Of a stretch of DNA of 64,000 nucleotides, positions 9,350 through 19,482 are shown one piece after another. The notes beneath the pieces are model-generated. The model was not told the DNA's origin. It searched no databases and saw only the letters and a list, made by a program, of their open reading frames with translations. This stretch comes from Calothrix sp. PCC 7507. GTDB taxonomy: Bacteria > Cyanobacteriota > Cyanobacteriia > Cyanobacteriales > Nostocaceae. The stretch is taken from assembly GCF_000316575.1 (NCBI RefSeq), contig NC_019682.1, positions 6,621,501 to 6,685,500 on the forward strand, written 5' to 3'. Both the position numbers and the translations under genes were made by a program. Position 1 is the first letter of the stretch; every line of letters begins with the position of its first letter.

Positions 9350-9538
9350 ATGAGTCAGCGCACAGTTGTAATTAAACGGATAATCTCGCCATCAGGCGAG
9401 ATTTTTGCAGAAGCTAAAAGTATAGTTGAAACATCTGATGAGGGTGCAACTAAAATTAGTCAAAGTGTTTCAGTGAACGTGTCTTCTGTTAATAGCTCTA
9501 GTAGTTCTTCATCCAGTTCTAGTTCTTATACTGGTTAG
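9350..9538 (+). CDS. Very small protein with poly-serine tail, in the leader-peptide cluster
   Basis: ATG 9350 gives 62 residues; a TTG six bases upstream would add two. The N-terminal half (MSQRTVVIKRIISPSGEIFAEAKSI) is amphipathic and basic; the C-terminal part becomes VSVNVSSVN followed by an unbroken run of eleven serines and YTG. It lacks the ISDL...GG leader of its neighbours, so it may be an accessory or partner protein of paralogue 3, from which it is separated by 29 bases. I know similar Ser-tailed tiny proteins from Nostocales genomes only as hypotheticals. The serine run is encoded by mixed AGT/AGC/TCT/TCA/TCC codons, so it is not simple slippage of one triplet. Confidence 0.5.
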   Translation: MSQRTVVIKRIISPSGEIFAEAKSIVETSDEGATKISQSVSVNVSSVNSSSSSSSSSSSYTG

Positions 9539-9558
9539 GAAATTGTCAAGAAATTATC

Positions 9559-9686
9559 TATAGGAATCCGGTTTGATCATTGAAAAAATCTCCGTATCTG
9601 TAGGGTGTGCATCGCCCACCTTATCATGGTTTTGGTGGGCAATGCCCACCCTACGTGTATTTCAGAAATCAAATCCTAATCCTGTA
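9559..9686. mobile_element. MITE-like element, about 128 bp, inside the peptide cluster
   Basis: Left end TATAGGAATCCGGTTTGATC (9559-9578) and the reverse complement of 9667-9686, TACAGGATTAGGATTTGATT, match at 14 of 20 positions. The centre holds GTGGGCAATGCCCACC-type palindromes. A partial relative lies at 7413-7600. No coding capacity and no clear target duplication. The 65-codon open frame across it (9607-9804) is not a gene. Confidence 0.5.
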
Positions 9687-9803
9687 TGGTAATAGAAGAA
9701 TTACGATCCTATTTTACTCAACGAAATTGTTGTTGGTGACAGCAAAAAACTGTGGTACATACAAGCTTAAATCCCAAATTAATTTAGTTGGAAAGGAAAG
9801 CTG

Positions 9804-10139
9804 ATGATGCTAATTAATGATTTGACCTATTTCGAGAATGTTTCAGAAAACGAGTTGATTTTAGGTGCTGCTAGTGCTTATATCGGAGCTTATGCATCTG
9901 CTGGAGGTGCTAATTCTCTTGCTCTCACTGATACAGACGTTAATCTCAGGACTAAGAAGAACGGTGTTTCTAAGCTAAAGGGTATAGGAGTGGCTCTGGC
10001 AATTGGTGAAGACGCCACAGCTGATGTCTATTACGCTCTTGACGGCTTTGATAAAGTGAAGGTAAAAACTCGTTATGTAGACGGCGCAAACTTTGATTTA
10101 GAGATTGTTAAGGTAAAAGGAATTGATCGGCCAAACTAA
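9804..10139 (+). CDS. Small peptide with leader-like N-terminus, paralogue 4
   Basis: A 111-residue peptide. The N-terminus MMLINDLTYFENVSENELILGA matches the neighbouring leaders (L-I-N/S-D-L ... V-S-E ... LG-A) but ends in Gly-Ala rather than Gly-Gly, which some C39 peptidases accept. The core begins with a small-residue stretch (ASAYIGAYASAGGANSLA) and ends in a Lys/Asp-rich beta-like part (KVKVKTRYVDGANFDLEIVKVKGIDRPN). GGAAAGGAAAG precedes two adjacent ATG codons (9804 and 9807); either may be used. The gene is followed by a strong terminator at 10144-10203, so it closes the cluster. Confidence 0.6.
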   Translation: MMLINDLTYFENVSENELILGAASAYIGAYASAGGANSLALTDTDVNLRTKKNGVSKLKGIGVALAIGEDATADVYYALDGFDKVKVKTRYVDGANFDLEIVKVKGIDRPN

Positions 10140-10143
10140 TGAC

Positions 10144-10203
10144 AGGTTGTAGTCAGTGCTTTAACTCTTCCGGAGTTACTAAAGCAGTGACTACAACCTT
10201 TTT
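10144..10203 (+). terminator. Strong intrinsic terminator closing the leader-peptide cluster
   Basis: AGGTTGTAGTCA (10144-10155) pairs exactly with TGACTACAACCT (10188-10199). Inside, GCTTTA and ACTC pair with TAAAGC and GAGT around a TTCCG loop. The stem is followed by TTTTT. It can end rightward transcription from the last small gene and protect the convergent membrane-protein gene. Confidence 0.8.
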
Positions 10204-10295
10204 AAGTAAATTGTCAAGAGTCAAAAAAATCTATATTTTTGACTCCAATAACAGAAGATATATGTGCAAGTTGGGTAAGTGCTGTATAAGAAGTT

Positions 10296-11579
10296 TTACA
10301 GCTTTTGTCCTGTGAAAATCGATCGCACTTCACCATTACGACGGACGATCGCCTCACCTTTGCTAACATCTACTAATGTCCAACCGCTAGCACCGATGCT
10401 TTCACCGATGTCAATGCGGTGTGTCACGCCGTCGCTTTTAAATAAAGCTGCAGATTTGTCTCCCAACTCTAATAATCCTTCTAATGTGTGGGTAGGAGCA
10501 GCTGCGGATAATCCGGGCAAAGATGCATGTTGCTGAATAGTAGTTGTGGGCGTTGGTGCTTTGGCTGCGGGTAGTTTTGGAGGTGCAGCCCGGAATGGCA
10601 CAATTGGTAATGCAGGTAAAAGATTTGCTGATTGTCCTACAGCCACTGGTGCAGTTCTTACACCCACAGGTTTGAGTTCTGGACGCACGGCCGACGCGAA
10701 GATTTTGTAACCAGCTGGCTTGGCTGGTTTTGGCAGGGTATTCAGAGCATTATTCACAACGTCTGGTCGAGATGCTGTAATCCCCACTGATGGTAGCGGT
10801 TGGAGCGGGGGTGTATAGCGCATTGGTGACGGTGCTTGATATACAGGGATGTATATCCGCTCGACAATTGAGGAGCGTTGCGGGACTGCGGGGATGTTGT
10901 TAGCGGTTAGTGGTGGGGGTAAAGTGCCTGTTCTTTGGTTGCTAGCATAGGCTAGTGCTGTTGGGCTAGGATTCGCCCCAATGGCGAGTCTAGGGTTGGC
11001 AGACCTTTGATTATTTCTCACCTCTTGCTTGTCAATGACAGCTAGCGCTCCTAGTATGTAATCAACCAATTCAGCCTCAACATCTACTTTGGTTGGCAAC
11101 TGTGGCTGTGGTACTTGGAGAGTCATCTGGGTGAGTCTGAAATTGAAAAGATTCAGGACTTCAGATTGTACTAAGTAAATCACACCAGCGATCGCCACAC
11201 ATAAGGTTGTCCCCACAATTAGCAATCTACCCCAAACTACCTTGGTGTGCTGACGCTTTTTACTAACTGGTTTCACATTGTCCGTGTCAACCACTACTTT
11301 ACTCAAGGGTTTGTTCTTGAGGTGAGGAACTCCTTTTGTGGGTTGGTTCGCCGTGTTTGGCAGAATAATCTGCGGCACCTTCACTGTTTGCAACGGAACG
11401 TATTTTACATTCACGGTTTGGGAAGCAAAATTCCCGTTTGCATCCAGAATCTGGTCAATATCGGCAAAGAGTTCATTCATCAAGCCATCAGCATAGATAT
11501 CGACCGACCAAGGCTCACTGGCGATCAAGTCTTCTGATGGTTCCGGAATAAAGAGATGCGTGCTGGCTGCTTGTAACAT
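10296..11579 (-). CDS. Cyanobacterial single-span membrane protein with PilP/GspC-like C-terminal domain
   Basis: 427 residues: a cytoplasmic N-terminal part of about 115 residues with acidic segments (EPWSVDIYADGLMNELFADIDQIL), one transmembrane helix (LLIVGTTLCVAIAGVIYLV, about 119-137), a long Pro/Ala/Thr-rich region of about 200 residues, and a compact C-terminal domain (GLLELGDKSAALFKSDGVTHRIDIGESIGASGWTLVDV...). That last segment resembles the small beta-domains of PilP and GspC proteins, in which a monomer-binding domain hangs on a disordered linker. A role in an envelope-spanning complex is therefore plausible, but only by analogy. It converges with the small peptide cluster across the terminator at 10144-10203. 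Confidence 0.65.
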   Translation of the reverse strand: MLQAASTHLFIPEPSEDLIASEPWSVDIYADGLMNELFADIDQILDANGNFASQTVNVKYVPLQTVKVPQIILPNTANQPTKGVPHLKNKPLSKVVVDTDNVKPVSKKRQHTKVVWGRLLIVGTTLCVAIAGVIYLVQSEVLNLFNFRLTQMTLQVPQPQLPTKVDVEAELVDYILGALAVIDKQEVRNNQRSANPRLAIGANPSPTALAYASNQRTGTLPPPLTANNIPAVPQRSSIVERIYIPVYQAPSPMRYTPPLQPLPSVGITASRPDVVNNALNTLPKPAKPAGYKIFASAVRPELKPVGVRTAPVAVGQSANLLPALPIVPFRAAPPKLPAAKAPTPTTTIQQHASLPGLSAAAPTHTLEGLLELGDKSAALFKSDGVTHRIDIGESIGASGWTLVDVSKGEAIVRRNGEVRSIFTGQKL

Positions 11580-11789
11580 AGGCTTTTAGGTTGTGGCTAC
11601 TAGGACGGGGAAACGCCGCCTTGATCGCCTAGGGGTTAGGATTTTTGGGAAATATCCAATCACTTATCTACACTAGACAAGTTGACTGTTTATGTGGTAT
11701 TAAATTCGACTGAGAGTCTGGAGACTGCTGACGATGCCAGTTCTGAATTCATGTCATCTATCATACCAAGCTCCTCCCTAATACTATAC

Positions 11790-13745
11790 TCAAGCTTCAT
11801 GAAGTTTTTTTGAAGCTAATGCTGTAAACTCTGACTGGCTCTTGGTTCTACGTAATTCTAGATATATTAATAAAGCATTAATATCCGCTGGATTTACCCC
11901 ACCAATCCGTGTAGCTTGACCGAGGGTAAGGGGTTTTACCTTACTCAGCTTTTCCCGTGCTTCTTTAGAAAGGGTATCAATTTTTGTATAGTCCAAATCT
12001 GCTGGTAGCTGGCGATGGGCTTGACGGGCGATTTGCTCAATCTGATGTTGTTGTCTGGCGAGATAGCCAGAATATTTGATGTCTATTTCTGCGCCTTCCT
12101 TTTCGGCTCGGTTTAGGTCGGGGTTCCCCAGGGCGTGTTTGTCGAGATGTGGGTAATGAAATCCTGGTCGCCGCAGCAAGTCGGCTAGGGTAATTGAGCC
12201 TTTGATGGCTTGTTGGGTATCAGAGGCGATCGCTATGCCTATTTGATCATGTTCTTTGACTCGTGTGCTGTACAGCCGTTCTTTTTCGGCTGTAATATTT
12301 TCTTGTTTGCGGGTAAACAAATTCCAACGGCGATCGTCAATCAAGCCAATTTCTCGCCCCAAGGGTGTCAGCCGCTGATCGGCATTATCAGAACGCAAGA
12401 TTAAACGATACTCAGACCTACTGGTGAGCATCCGGTAAGGTTCCCGTAAATCCTTAGTACACAAGTCATCAACCAGCGTCCCAATGTAACTTTGCTCACG
12501 GGGAAATACAATCATTTCTTGACCACGAACAAAACGAGCCGCGTTAATCCCCGCCACCAGTCCTTGCGCTGCGGCTTCTTCATAACCTGTTGTGCCGTTA
12601 ATTTGTCCAGCACAAAATAGCCCCGCAATGTTTTTAGTCATCAGTGTGGGATAACACTGAGTTGCAGGCAAATAATCATATTCCACAGCATAAGCGGGGC
12701 GGAGCATCACACATTGTTCCAAGCCAGGGAGACTCCGCAGCATTTGCAGTTGCAGAGTTTCTGGTAAACCTGTGGAAAACCCTTGAATGTAAAGTTCCGG
12801 TATATCTCTCCCTTCTGGTTCGATAAAAATTTGGTGGCTTTCCTTATCGGCAAAGCGCACAATCTTATCTTCAATACTGGGGCAATAACGAGGCCCCTTA
12901 GCTTCTACCCAACCACCATAAACAGGGGATAGGTGTAAATTTTCTTGAATCAAGCGATGGGTTTCAGCGGTGGTGCGGGTAATGTAACAAGGCATTTGTT
13001 CCCGTTCTACCCACACTTCGGGGTCAAAGCTAAACCAGCTAACTTTTTCGTCCCCCGGCTGAATGGTCATTTTACTGTAGTCAACCGATCGCTTATCTAC
13101 TCGTGCAGGGGTACCAGTCTTCAATCTTCCAGTTTCAAACCCCAGGCGATGGAGGGTTTGGGTTAATCCTTCCGCCGCAAATTCTCCAGCCCGTCCCGCG
13201 GGCATAGATTTGTTACCAACCCAAATCTTTCCACCCAAAAAAGTGCCTGTCGTCAAGATGACAGCTTTACACGGGAACGCCATCCCAAAGTAGGTTTCAA
13301 CGCCGATAACTTCATTGTTAGCGTCTAACACCAAATCTGTAGCCATGCCTTCGCGGATTGTCAAGTTGTCTTGGTTCTCGACAATCCCCTTCATCACTGC
13401 TGCATATTCCCGCTTGTCGGTTTGCGCCCGCAATGCCCAAACTGCTGGGCCTCGTGAAGAATTAAGTATGCGCTTCTGTAGGTAGGTACGGTCTGCTATT
13501 TTACCTATTTCCCCACCTAGGGCATCTACTTCATGGGTTAACTGAGATTTGGCAGGCCCACCCACGGCTGGGTTACAGGGTTGCCAAGCAATTCTATCTA
13601 AATTGAGCGTCAATAGCAGGGTACGACAGCCGAGGCGGGCAGTGGCAAGAGCTGCTTCGCAACCGGAGTGACCTGCACCGACGACAATGACATCAAAAGC
13701 GTCTTGCTCAAAAGCTGTTTTGGCAATGGAATTGTGCATGGTCAT
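11790..13745 (-). CDS. mnmG: tRNA uridine-5-carboxymethylaminomethyl(34) synthesis enzyme MnmG (GidA)
   Basis: An FAD-dependent tRNA-modifying enzyme that, with MnmE, makes the cmnm5U group at the wobble position of certain tRNAs. The N-terminal FAD loop is [23 protein letters not shown]; the family signature [17 protein letters not shown] follows, and [26 protein letters not shown] contributes to the flavin site. The C-terminal helical domain ends in [25 protein letters not shown] 13745 gives 651 residues, matching the family's length; an upstream ATG at 13838 is in frame but would add a 31-residue low-homology extension. The gene is on the opposite strand to its neighbours and alone. Confidence 0.95.
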   Translation of the reverse strand: MTMHNSIAKTAFEQDAFDVIVVGAGHSGCEAALATARLGCRTLLLTLNLDRIAWQPCNPAVGGPAKSQLTHEVDALGGEIGKIADRTYLQKRILNSSRGPAVWALRAQTDKREYAAVMKGIVENQDNLTIREGMATDLVLDANNEVIGVETYFGMAFPCKAVILTTGTFLGGKIWVGNKSMPAGRAGEFAAEGLTQTLHRLGFETGRLKTGTPARVDKRSVDYSKMTIQPGDEKVSWFSFDPEVWVEREQMPCYITRTTAETHRLIQENLHLSPVYGGWVEAKGPRYCPSIEDKIVRFADKESHQIFIEPEGRDIPELYIQGFSTGLPETLQLQMLRSLPGLEQCVMLRPAYAVEYDYLPATQCYPTLMTKNIAGLFCAGQINGTTGYEEAAAQGLVAGINAARFVRGQEMIVFPREQSYIGTLVDDLCTKDLREPYRMLTSRSEYRLILRSDNADQRLTPLGREIGLIDDRRWNLFTRKQENITAEKERLYSTRVKEHDQIGIAIASDTQQAIKGSITLADLLRRPGFHYPHLDKHALGNPDLNRAEKEGAEIDIKYSGYLARQQHQIEQIARQAHRQLPADLDYTKIDTLSKEAREKLSKVKPLTLGQATRIGGVNPADINALLIYLELRRTKSQSEFTALASKKLHEA

Positions 13746-13966
13746 ACTTACAGGTTCAGCAAGCTGAGAGTTATTTTCAATTTTAACTGATTCCGTGGTT
13801 TCATGGTTGCATTTAGTTATGCAACAAGTTGTTAACAAAACTATTAAATTTTCCCAACTTCTTGGAGAATTTGGGGAACTTTTTAATGTTATATACTTAC
13901 TTGGGTTTAACTTTAGATGTTATATATTATTTTCGATATAAAAAATCACCTAAATGACTTAAATAT

Positions 13967-14803
13967 ATGCAACAAATTTTGTGGAAAACAGTTTTTATCA
14001 CTATGCTTTTTTTTATAAGTTTTACCCTAGTTGCTAGTAATGGAAATACTCACCAAAAACTACTGACAAACATTACACAATTTAATAATTGTCCAAGTCT
14101 TGATTTATCATCATGCACAAATACATTACCTCCTAGCACACTGTTTACTCCTAACCCACAATTAAATGAGCAAGAGCGTTTTTTATCTGCGATCGCTCAT
14201 AATTTACCAATAATTCCCCAGCCTGGTACTTTTGAATATATTTTACTCCGTGCATATGGTGCGGTATTTGTCAAGCAAGAACCAGAGATTAAACTACCAT
14301 CAAAAGTAATTTTAGATAACGAGCAAGAAACCCAAGAGTTTCAATCTACTCTAGCAATGACAAAAGTAAATAACACTCATGACTGTTATTTACAACAGCC
14401 AGCAGCAGCAGCTTTTAATCAAGCGCAAATACAAGCAATTATCCCTCTAAAATCTGGCTATGGTAGTGGTGATTGCACTCGGACTTTTGCTACTAATTTA
14501 AGATTTTGGCATAAATATGCTAATAATCAAACTTTAGAAAAAGTCCGCCAGGGTAAGGAAACAAAAATCCTGGGACTAGTTGCGCCACCGGGTACATCTC
14601 AACATCTTTGGGGGTTAGCAATTGATTTACGGATCACAAATCAAAAACAAAGAGAGGCTTTAAATCAAAATGGTTGGTTTCAAACTGTAGAAAATGATCT
14701 GCCGCATTGGACTTATATAAGTTTGTCTAAAGATAATTTATCTTTGTTTGGTTTTAAAAAGAAAGTTGTTAGGGGTATCACCTATTGGATAACACCACTA
14801 TAA
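13967..14803 (+). CDS. D-alanyl-D-alanine carboxypeptidase-like protein, peptidase M15 (VanY type)
   Basis: 278 residues with an N-terminal membrane/signal segment (ILWKTVFITMLFFISFTLVAS). The catalytic motif TSQHLWGLAID gives the zinc ligands His213 and Asp220, and HWTYIS contributes His247, the SxHxxGxAxD ... HxH-like pattern of the M15 family. The enzyme would trim the terminal D-alanine from peptidoglycan stems in the periplasm. The middle region (90-200) is less conserved and includes cysteines at 140 and 170 that might form a disulfide. It diverges from mnmG with a 221-bp AT-rich gap that presumably contains both promoters. Confidence 0.8.
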   Translation: MQQILWKTVFITMLFFISFTLVASNGNTHQKLLTNITQFNNCPSLDLSSCTNTLPPSTLFTPNPQLNEQERFLSAIAHNLPIIPQPGTFEYILLRAYGAVFVKQEPEIKLPSKVILDNEQETQEFQSTLAMTKVNNTHDCYLQQPAAAAFNQAQIQAIIPLKSGYGSGDCTRTFATNLRFWHKYANNQTLEKVRQGKETKILGLVAPPGTSQHLWGLAIDLRITNQKQREALNQNGWFQTVENDLPHWTYISLSKDNLSLFGFKKKVVRGITYWITPL

Positions 14804-14821
14804 GTGTTAGATGTCATGTGA

Positions 14822-15049
14822 AATGGGGAACAATATATTTCTAGTAATAAAGATATTTTTAGGGAAATAAAGCAAATTTTTCTAACGCTAAAAAATCACT
14901 CTAATCCCACAAATCAAATACTAGAAAATGGAATTATCATTCCTGAAATTCATAATTTATTGGAAGAATATATACCAAATTTTGACCAAAAATGGCAACA
15001 AGAAGGAAAGTGTGAGAAATTGACAGTATTTTTAAAGAAATCTCTTTAA
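14822..15049 (+). pseudogene. Possible gene remnant of 75 codons without a start codon
   Basis: The frame opens after TGA 14819-14821 and runs to TAA 15047-15049. It reads like real protein (NKDIFREIKQIFLTLKN ... LEEYIPNFDQKWQQEGKCEKL), with a helical, amphipathic pattern, but contains no ATG or GTG and the only plausible initiator is an internal TTG. It may be the 3' remnant of a decayed gene. No family recognised, and chance open frame in AT-rich DNA cannot be excluded. Confidence 0.25.
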
Positions 15050-15153
15050 GTAACAGATATTTGCTTATCTAGCGACAACACTAAACTGATTTTAAAAGAT
15101 TCTTTAATTATGCTCAAGGATTCATGAAATAATTCCGTTACTTTTAACCTAAT

Positions 15154-15348
15154 TCATCGTACTTCTACATAACGAGATTCGGCATTTTCATTCACTTTAT
15201 CAATCCTTGCAAGATAATCTTTAATAGCATCTTTGATATTTTCTAAAGCCTCCTCTTCAGTTTCTCCTAAAGTCCAACATCCTGGTAAAGCAGGACACCA
15301 AATAGCATATCCTACACTTGTCTTATTTAACTTGACTTTGTATCTCAT
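15154..15348 (-). CDS. HicB-family antitoxin-like protein, orphan
   Basis: 64 residues with the HicB_lk (UPF0150) core: KVKLNKTSVGYAIWCPALPGCWTLGETEEEALENIKDAIKDYL. The VxCPxLPGCxxxGxTxEEAxxNxxEAI pattern is the hallmark of this fold. The usual partner is a HicA RNase of about 60-80 residues directly upstream or downstream; none is seen on either side, and the protein lacks a C-terminal DNA-binding helix domain. It is therefore an orphan antitoxin or a member of the solitary HicB-like group with another task. Confidence 0.8.
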   Translation of the reverse strand: MRYKVKLNKTSVGYAIWCPALPGCWTLGETEEEALENIKDAIKDYLARIDKVNENAESRYVEVR

Positions 15349-15824
15349 AGCTAAAATAACCGCTTTTGTTTTTATTTTATCTGTTTAAATAAAACAAAAA
15401 GTGATCACACGATACTGCAAAAATGCTCAATTTTAATTAAAGGTCTGACATCTGTTTGTAAGTTGTAATTGACATTCTCAGGTAAATTATCCCGAACCAT
15501 TGCATTTAAAATGACTAATATTGCATAAACACAATGTGTTTAAAGTTTTGATACTGGCGACTGTTCGAGTTCTGTCTTGGAGATTGTTGTAGTGTCCCTG
15601 GCTACAAAGCAATGTTTGGTGAGCTTGGGTGTGATGGTTCACCAATGCTTTTAAGATACAAGGTTGGGTTGAGGCAATGTGTTACCCAACATTCTCTCGA
15701 CTACGCAAAATATTCAAGAAATTAGTCATCTGATCATCAAGATATCGTCTATTGTGATAATTTCAGCTTGTGAAACACATGAATAAAGGTAAACTATGAG
15801 ATAAAACTGTTACCATCTGACACG
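15349..15824. other. Gene-free interval with a small repeat, promoter side of the kinase gene
   Basis: AT-rich DNA between hicB and the kinase gene. Bases about 15660-15695 carry the words GGTTGGGTTGAG and GTTACCCAAC, a short form of the repeat family represented by the large palindromic element at 55151-55314. No gene-like frame was seen. Confidence 0.4.
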
Positions 15825-17993
<2,169 letters not shown>

Positions 17994-18011
17994 GTAATTA
18001 AAGCATCAATA

Positions 18012-19115
18012 ATGTTTTTCTTTGGTATTGAGCATGAAGTTGCTTTCCTCAACCAGGAAGGAAAGTTTGCTGATTTTTCCCGCACGAAATTTGCTGATTT
18101 CAATCAGATTATTGAAAAGTTACCTACATACCCCAGCGACTATCCTCAACTACGCGTCGGTGATGCTGGTATTAAACAAAAAAGGTGGTACATTGAAGGC
18201 TTTGAAAGGTTTGCAGATTCCGATGAAGTTATCGACTGTTTGCCTAAAGGTATAGAAATTAGAACAACAATACATTCTGATATTCAAGGTGCGCTAACTG
18301 AATTATCAGCAAGTTTTCAATTACTCCGTGAAGTTGCGGCTAAATTTGGTTTTTCACCAGTCTTGATTAGTTTTAATCCTGATAATCGAGTTTTTGAGCC
18401 GCAACCACCATTAAACGATTATGAAATCCGTTATCTACAGGGTTATCCTGACGAACAAACTGCCAACATTTATATGGTGACTTATGGGCCAGACTTAAAT
18501 ATTTCCGTGGCAAATTTATCTACAGAACGTTTGATTGACATTGGTAGGAAGTTAACTTATTACAGTCCTTATATTGTTCCTTTTAGTTATAGTTCTCCTT
18601 TTTATGATGGTGGTTTATGGCCAGGACTTTCGGTAAGGACATTTGTGAGAACTGGTAAAAGGCCAGCAGCGATCGTTTTTGTGGAAAAAGCAGAACAATT
18701 AATTGCCAGTGTCCCTTCTTTGACGAAAGTAGCACGTATCCCTGCTGAAGTTGGGCGGATTGAATTTAAAGCCTTTGATAGTTGTGATGATTTTTCTATT
18801 TATGCCGCATTGTTGGCATTATTAAAAGGTCTGATATTAGACGAAACTTTACCCGGTAGAGCAACTGTACCTGATGCAGCTTTGCATCAACTCTCAGCTA
18901 AAGCAGGATTTAGTAACGAAGATATTTTTCTGAATGCAACAAAGGTTTTGCAAGCCGCAGAATTTGCCCTCAAAGATGATCCAGACATTAATTATTTGAA
19001 ACTGCTAAAAACACTGCTAGCAGACGGGAAAACAAAATCTCATGAACTGATTGAGATTTACCAGCGATTAGGTTCTATTGCAGCAGTGCTAAAACAAACT
19101 TATTCTGAAGTCTAA
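18012..19115 (+). CDS. GCS2-like glutamate--cysteine ligase family protein (carboxylate-amine ligase)
   Basis: 367 residues starting with FFFGIEHEVAFLNQEGKF, the GxExE-type nucleotide/metal-binding start of the GCS2/YbdK superfamily. GIEIRTTIHSDI and RIEFKAFDSCDDFSIYAALLALLKGLI supply further glutamates and the helical segment expected in the ATP-grasp-like glutamine-synthetase fold. Such enzymes join a carboxylate to an amine with ATP; classic members make gamma-glutamylcysteine, but cyanobacteria have a separate plant-like GCL, so the product here is open. It sits 18 bases behind the beta-helix kinase and may share its transcript. Confidence 0.75.
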   Translation: MFFFGIEHEVAFLNQEGKFADFSRTKFADFNQIIEKLPTYPSDYPQLRVGDAGIKQKRWYIEGFERFADSDEVIDCLPKGIEIRTTIHSDIQGALTELSASFQLLREVAAKFGFSPVLISFNPDNRVFEPQPPLNDYEIRYLQGYPDEQTANIYMVTYGPDLNISVANLSTERLIDIGRKLTYYSPYIVPFSYSSPFYDGGLWPGLSVRTFVRTGKRPAAIVFVEKAEQLIASVPSLTKVARIPAEVGRIEFKAFDSCDDFSIYAALLALLKGLILDETLPGRATVPDAALHQLSAKAGFSNEDIFLNATKVLQAAEFALKDDPDINYLKLLKTLLADGKTKSHELIEIYQRLGSIAAVLKQTYSEV

Positions 19116-19482
19116 AGTCTAATACCGTTTTTTTGTGAAGCTGCATATAATTCACCCCCCGGCTATCGCCGTCCTGCCTTGGCAAGGGGGGACTACAGGC
19201 AGGGCTGTTTCATTCGATAACTTAGATGTTTTGTCAAGAGTATGAGTCAGAAATTTGCTTGATTTGGTCATCGAAAAGCTACCACCTCAACGAGTAAATT
19301 TCAGTGCTAACGCGATTTTCTTGCCCAATCAGATTTTTTAGTCACCTGACTTTTTTGCTTGAAACGCTTGTAAATCAGAGCCTTTTAGGGAATGAAACAG
19401 CCCTGGGACTACAGGGGGGTATTATTATGTGCATCTTCATACATAATTGGTATAAAGTCTGACAAATGACAAATGACAAATC
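19116..19482. repeat. Outer palindromic repeat that contains the 19200 MITE
   Basis: Left arm (AATACCGTTTTTTTGTGAAG... CACCCCCC, about 19120-19160) and right arm (about 19411-19455, ending in the reverse complement of TATACCAATTATG) are related in inverted orientation. The family also appears at about 59740-59790 (GTTTATTTGTGAAGCTGCA...), where an IS-type end follows. No gene lies in this interval. Confidence 0.55.
19200..19405. mobile_element. Non-autonomous MITE, 206 bp, with perfect 16-bp ends and 10-bp target duplication
   Basis: CAGGGCTGTTTCATTC (19200-19215) and GAATGAAACAGCCCTG (19390-19405) are exact reverse complements. GGACTACAGG is duplicated directly outside both ends (19190-19199 and 19406-19415). 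Internal sequence is AT-rich and non-coding. The features fit a MITE moved in trans by a transposase that makes 10-bp duplications, as some IS4-type families do. No parent element lies in the window: the IS at 3784 has different ends. Confidence 0.88.

Noticed and set aside
9607-9804. 65-codon plus-strand frame in the peptide cluster
   Set aside because: It lies mostly in the MITE-like element 9559-9686 and lacks the leader and binding site.
7825-10139. Lanthipeptide or microviridin-type precursors
   Set aside because: Cores contain no cysteine and no PFFARFL/TxKxPSD-type motif, and no modifying enzyme gene is near.
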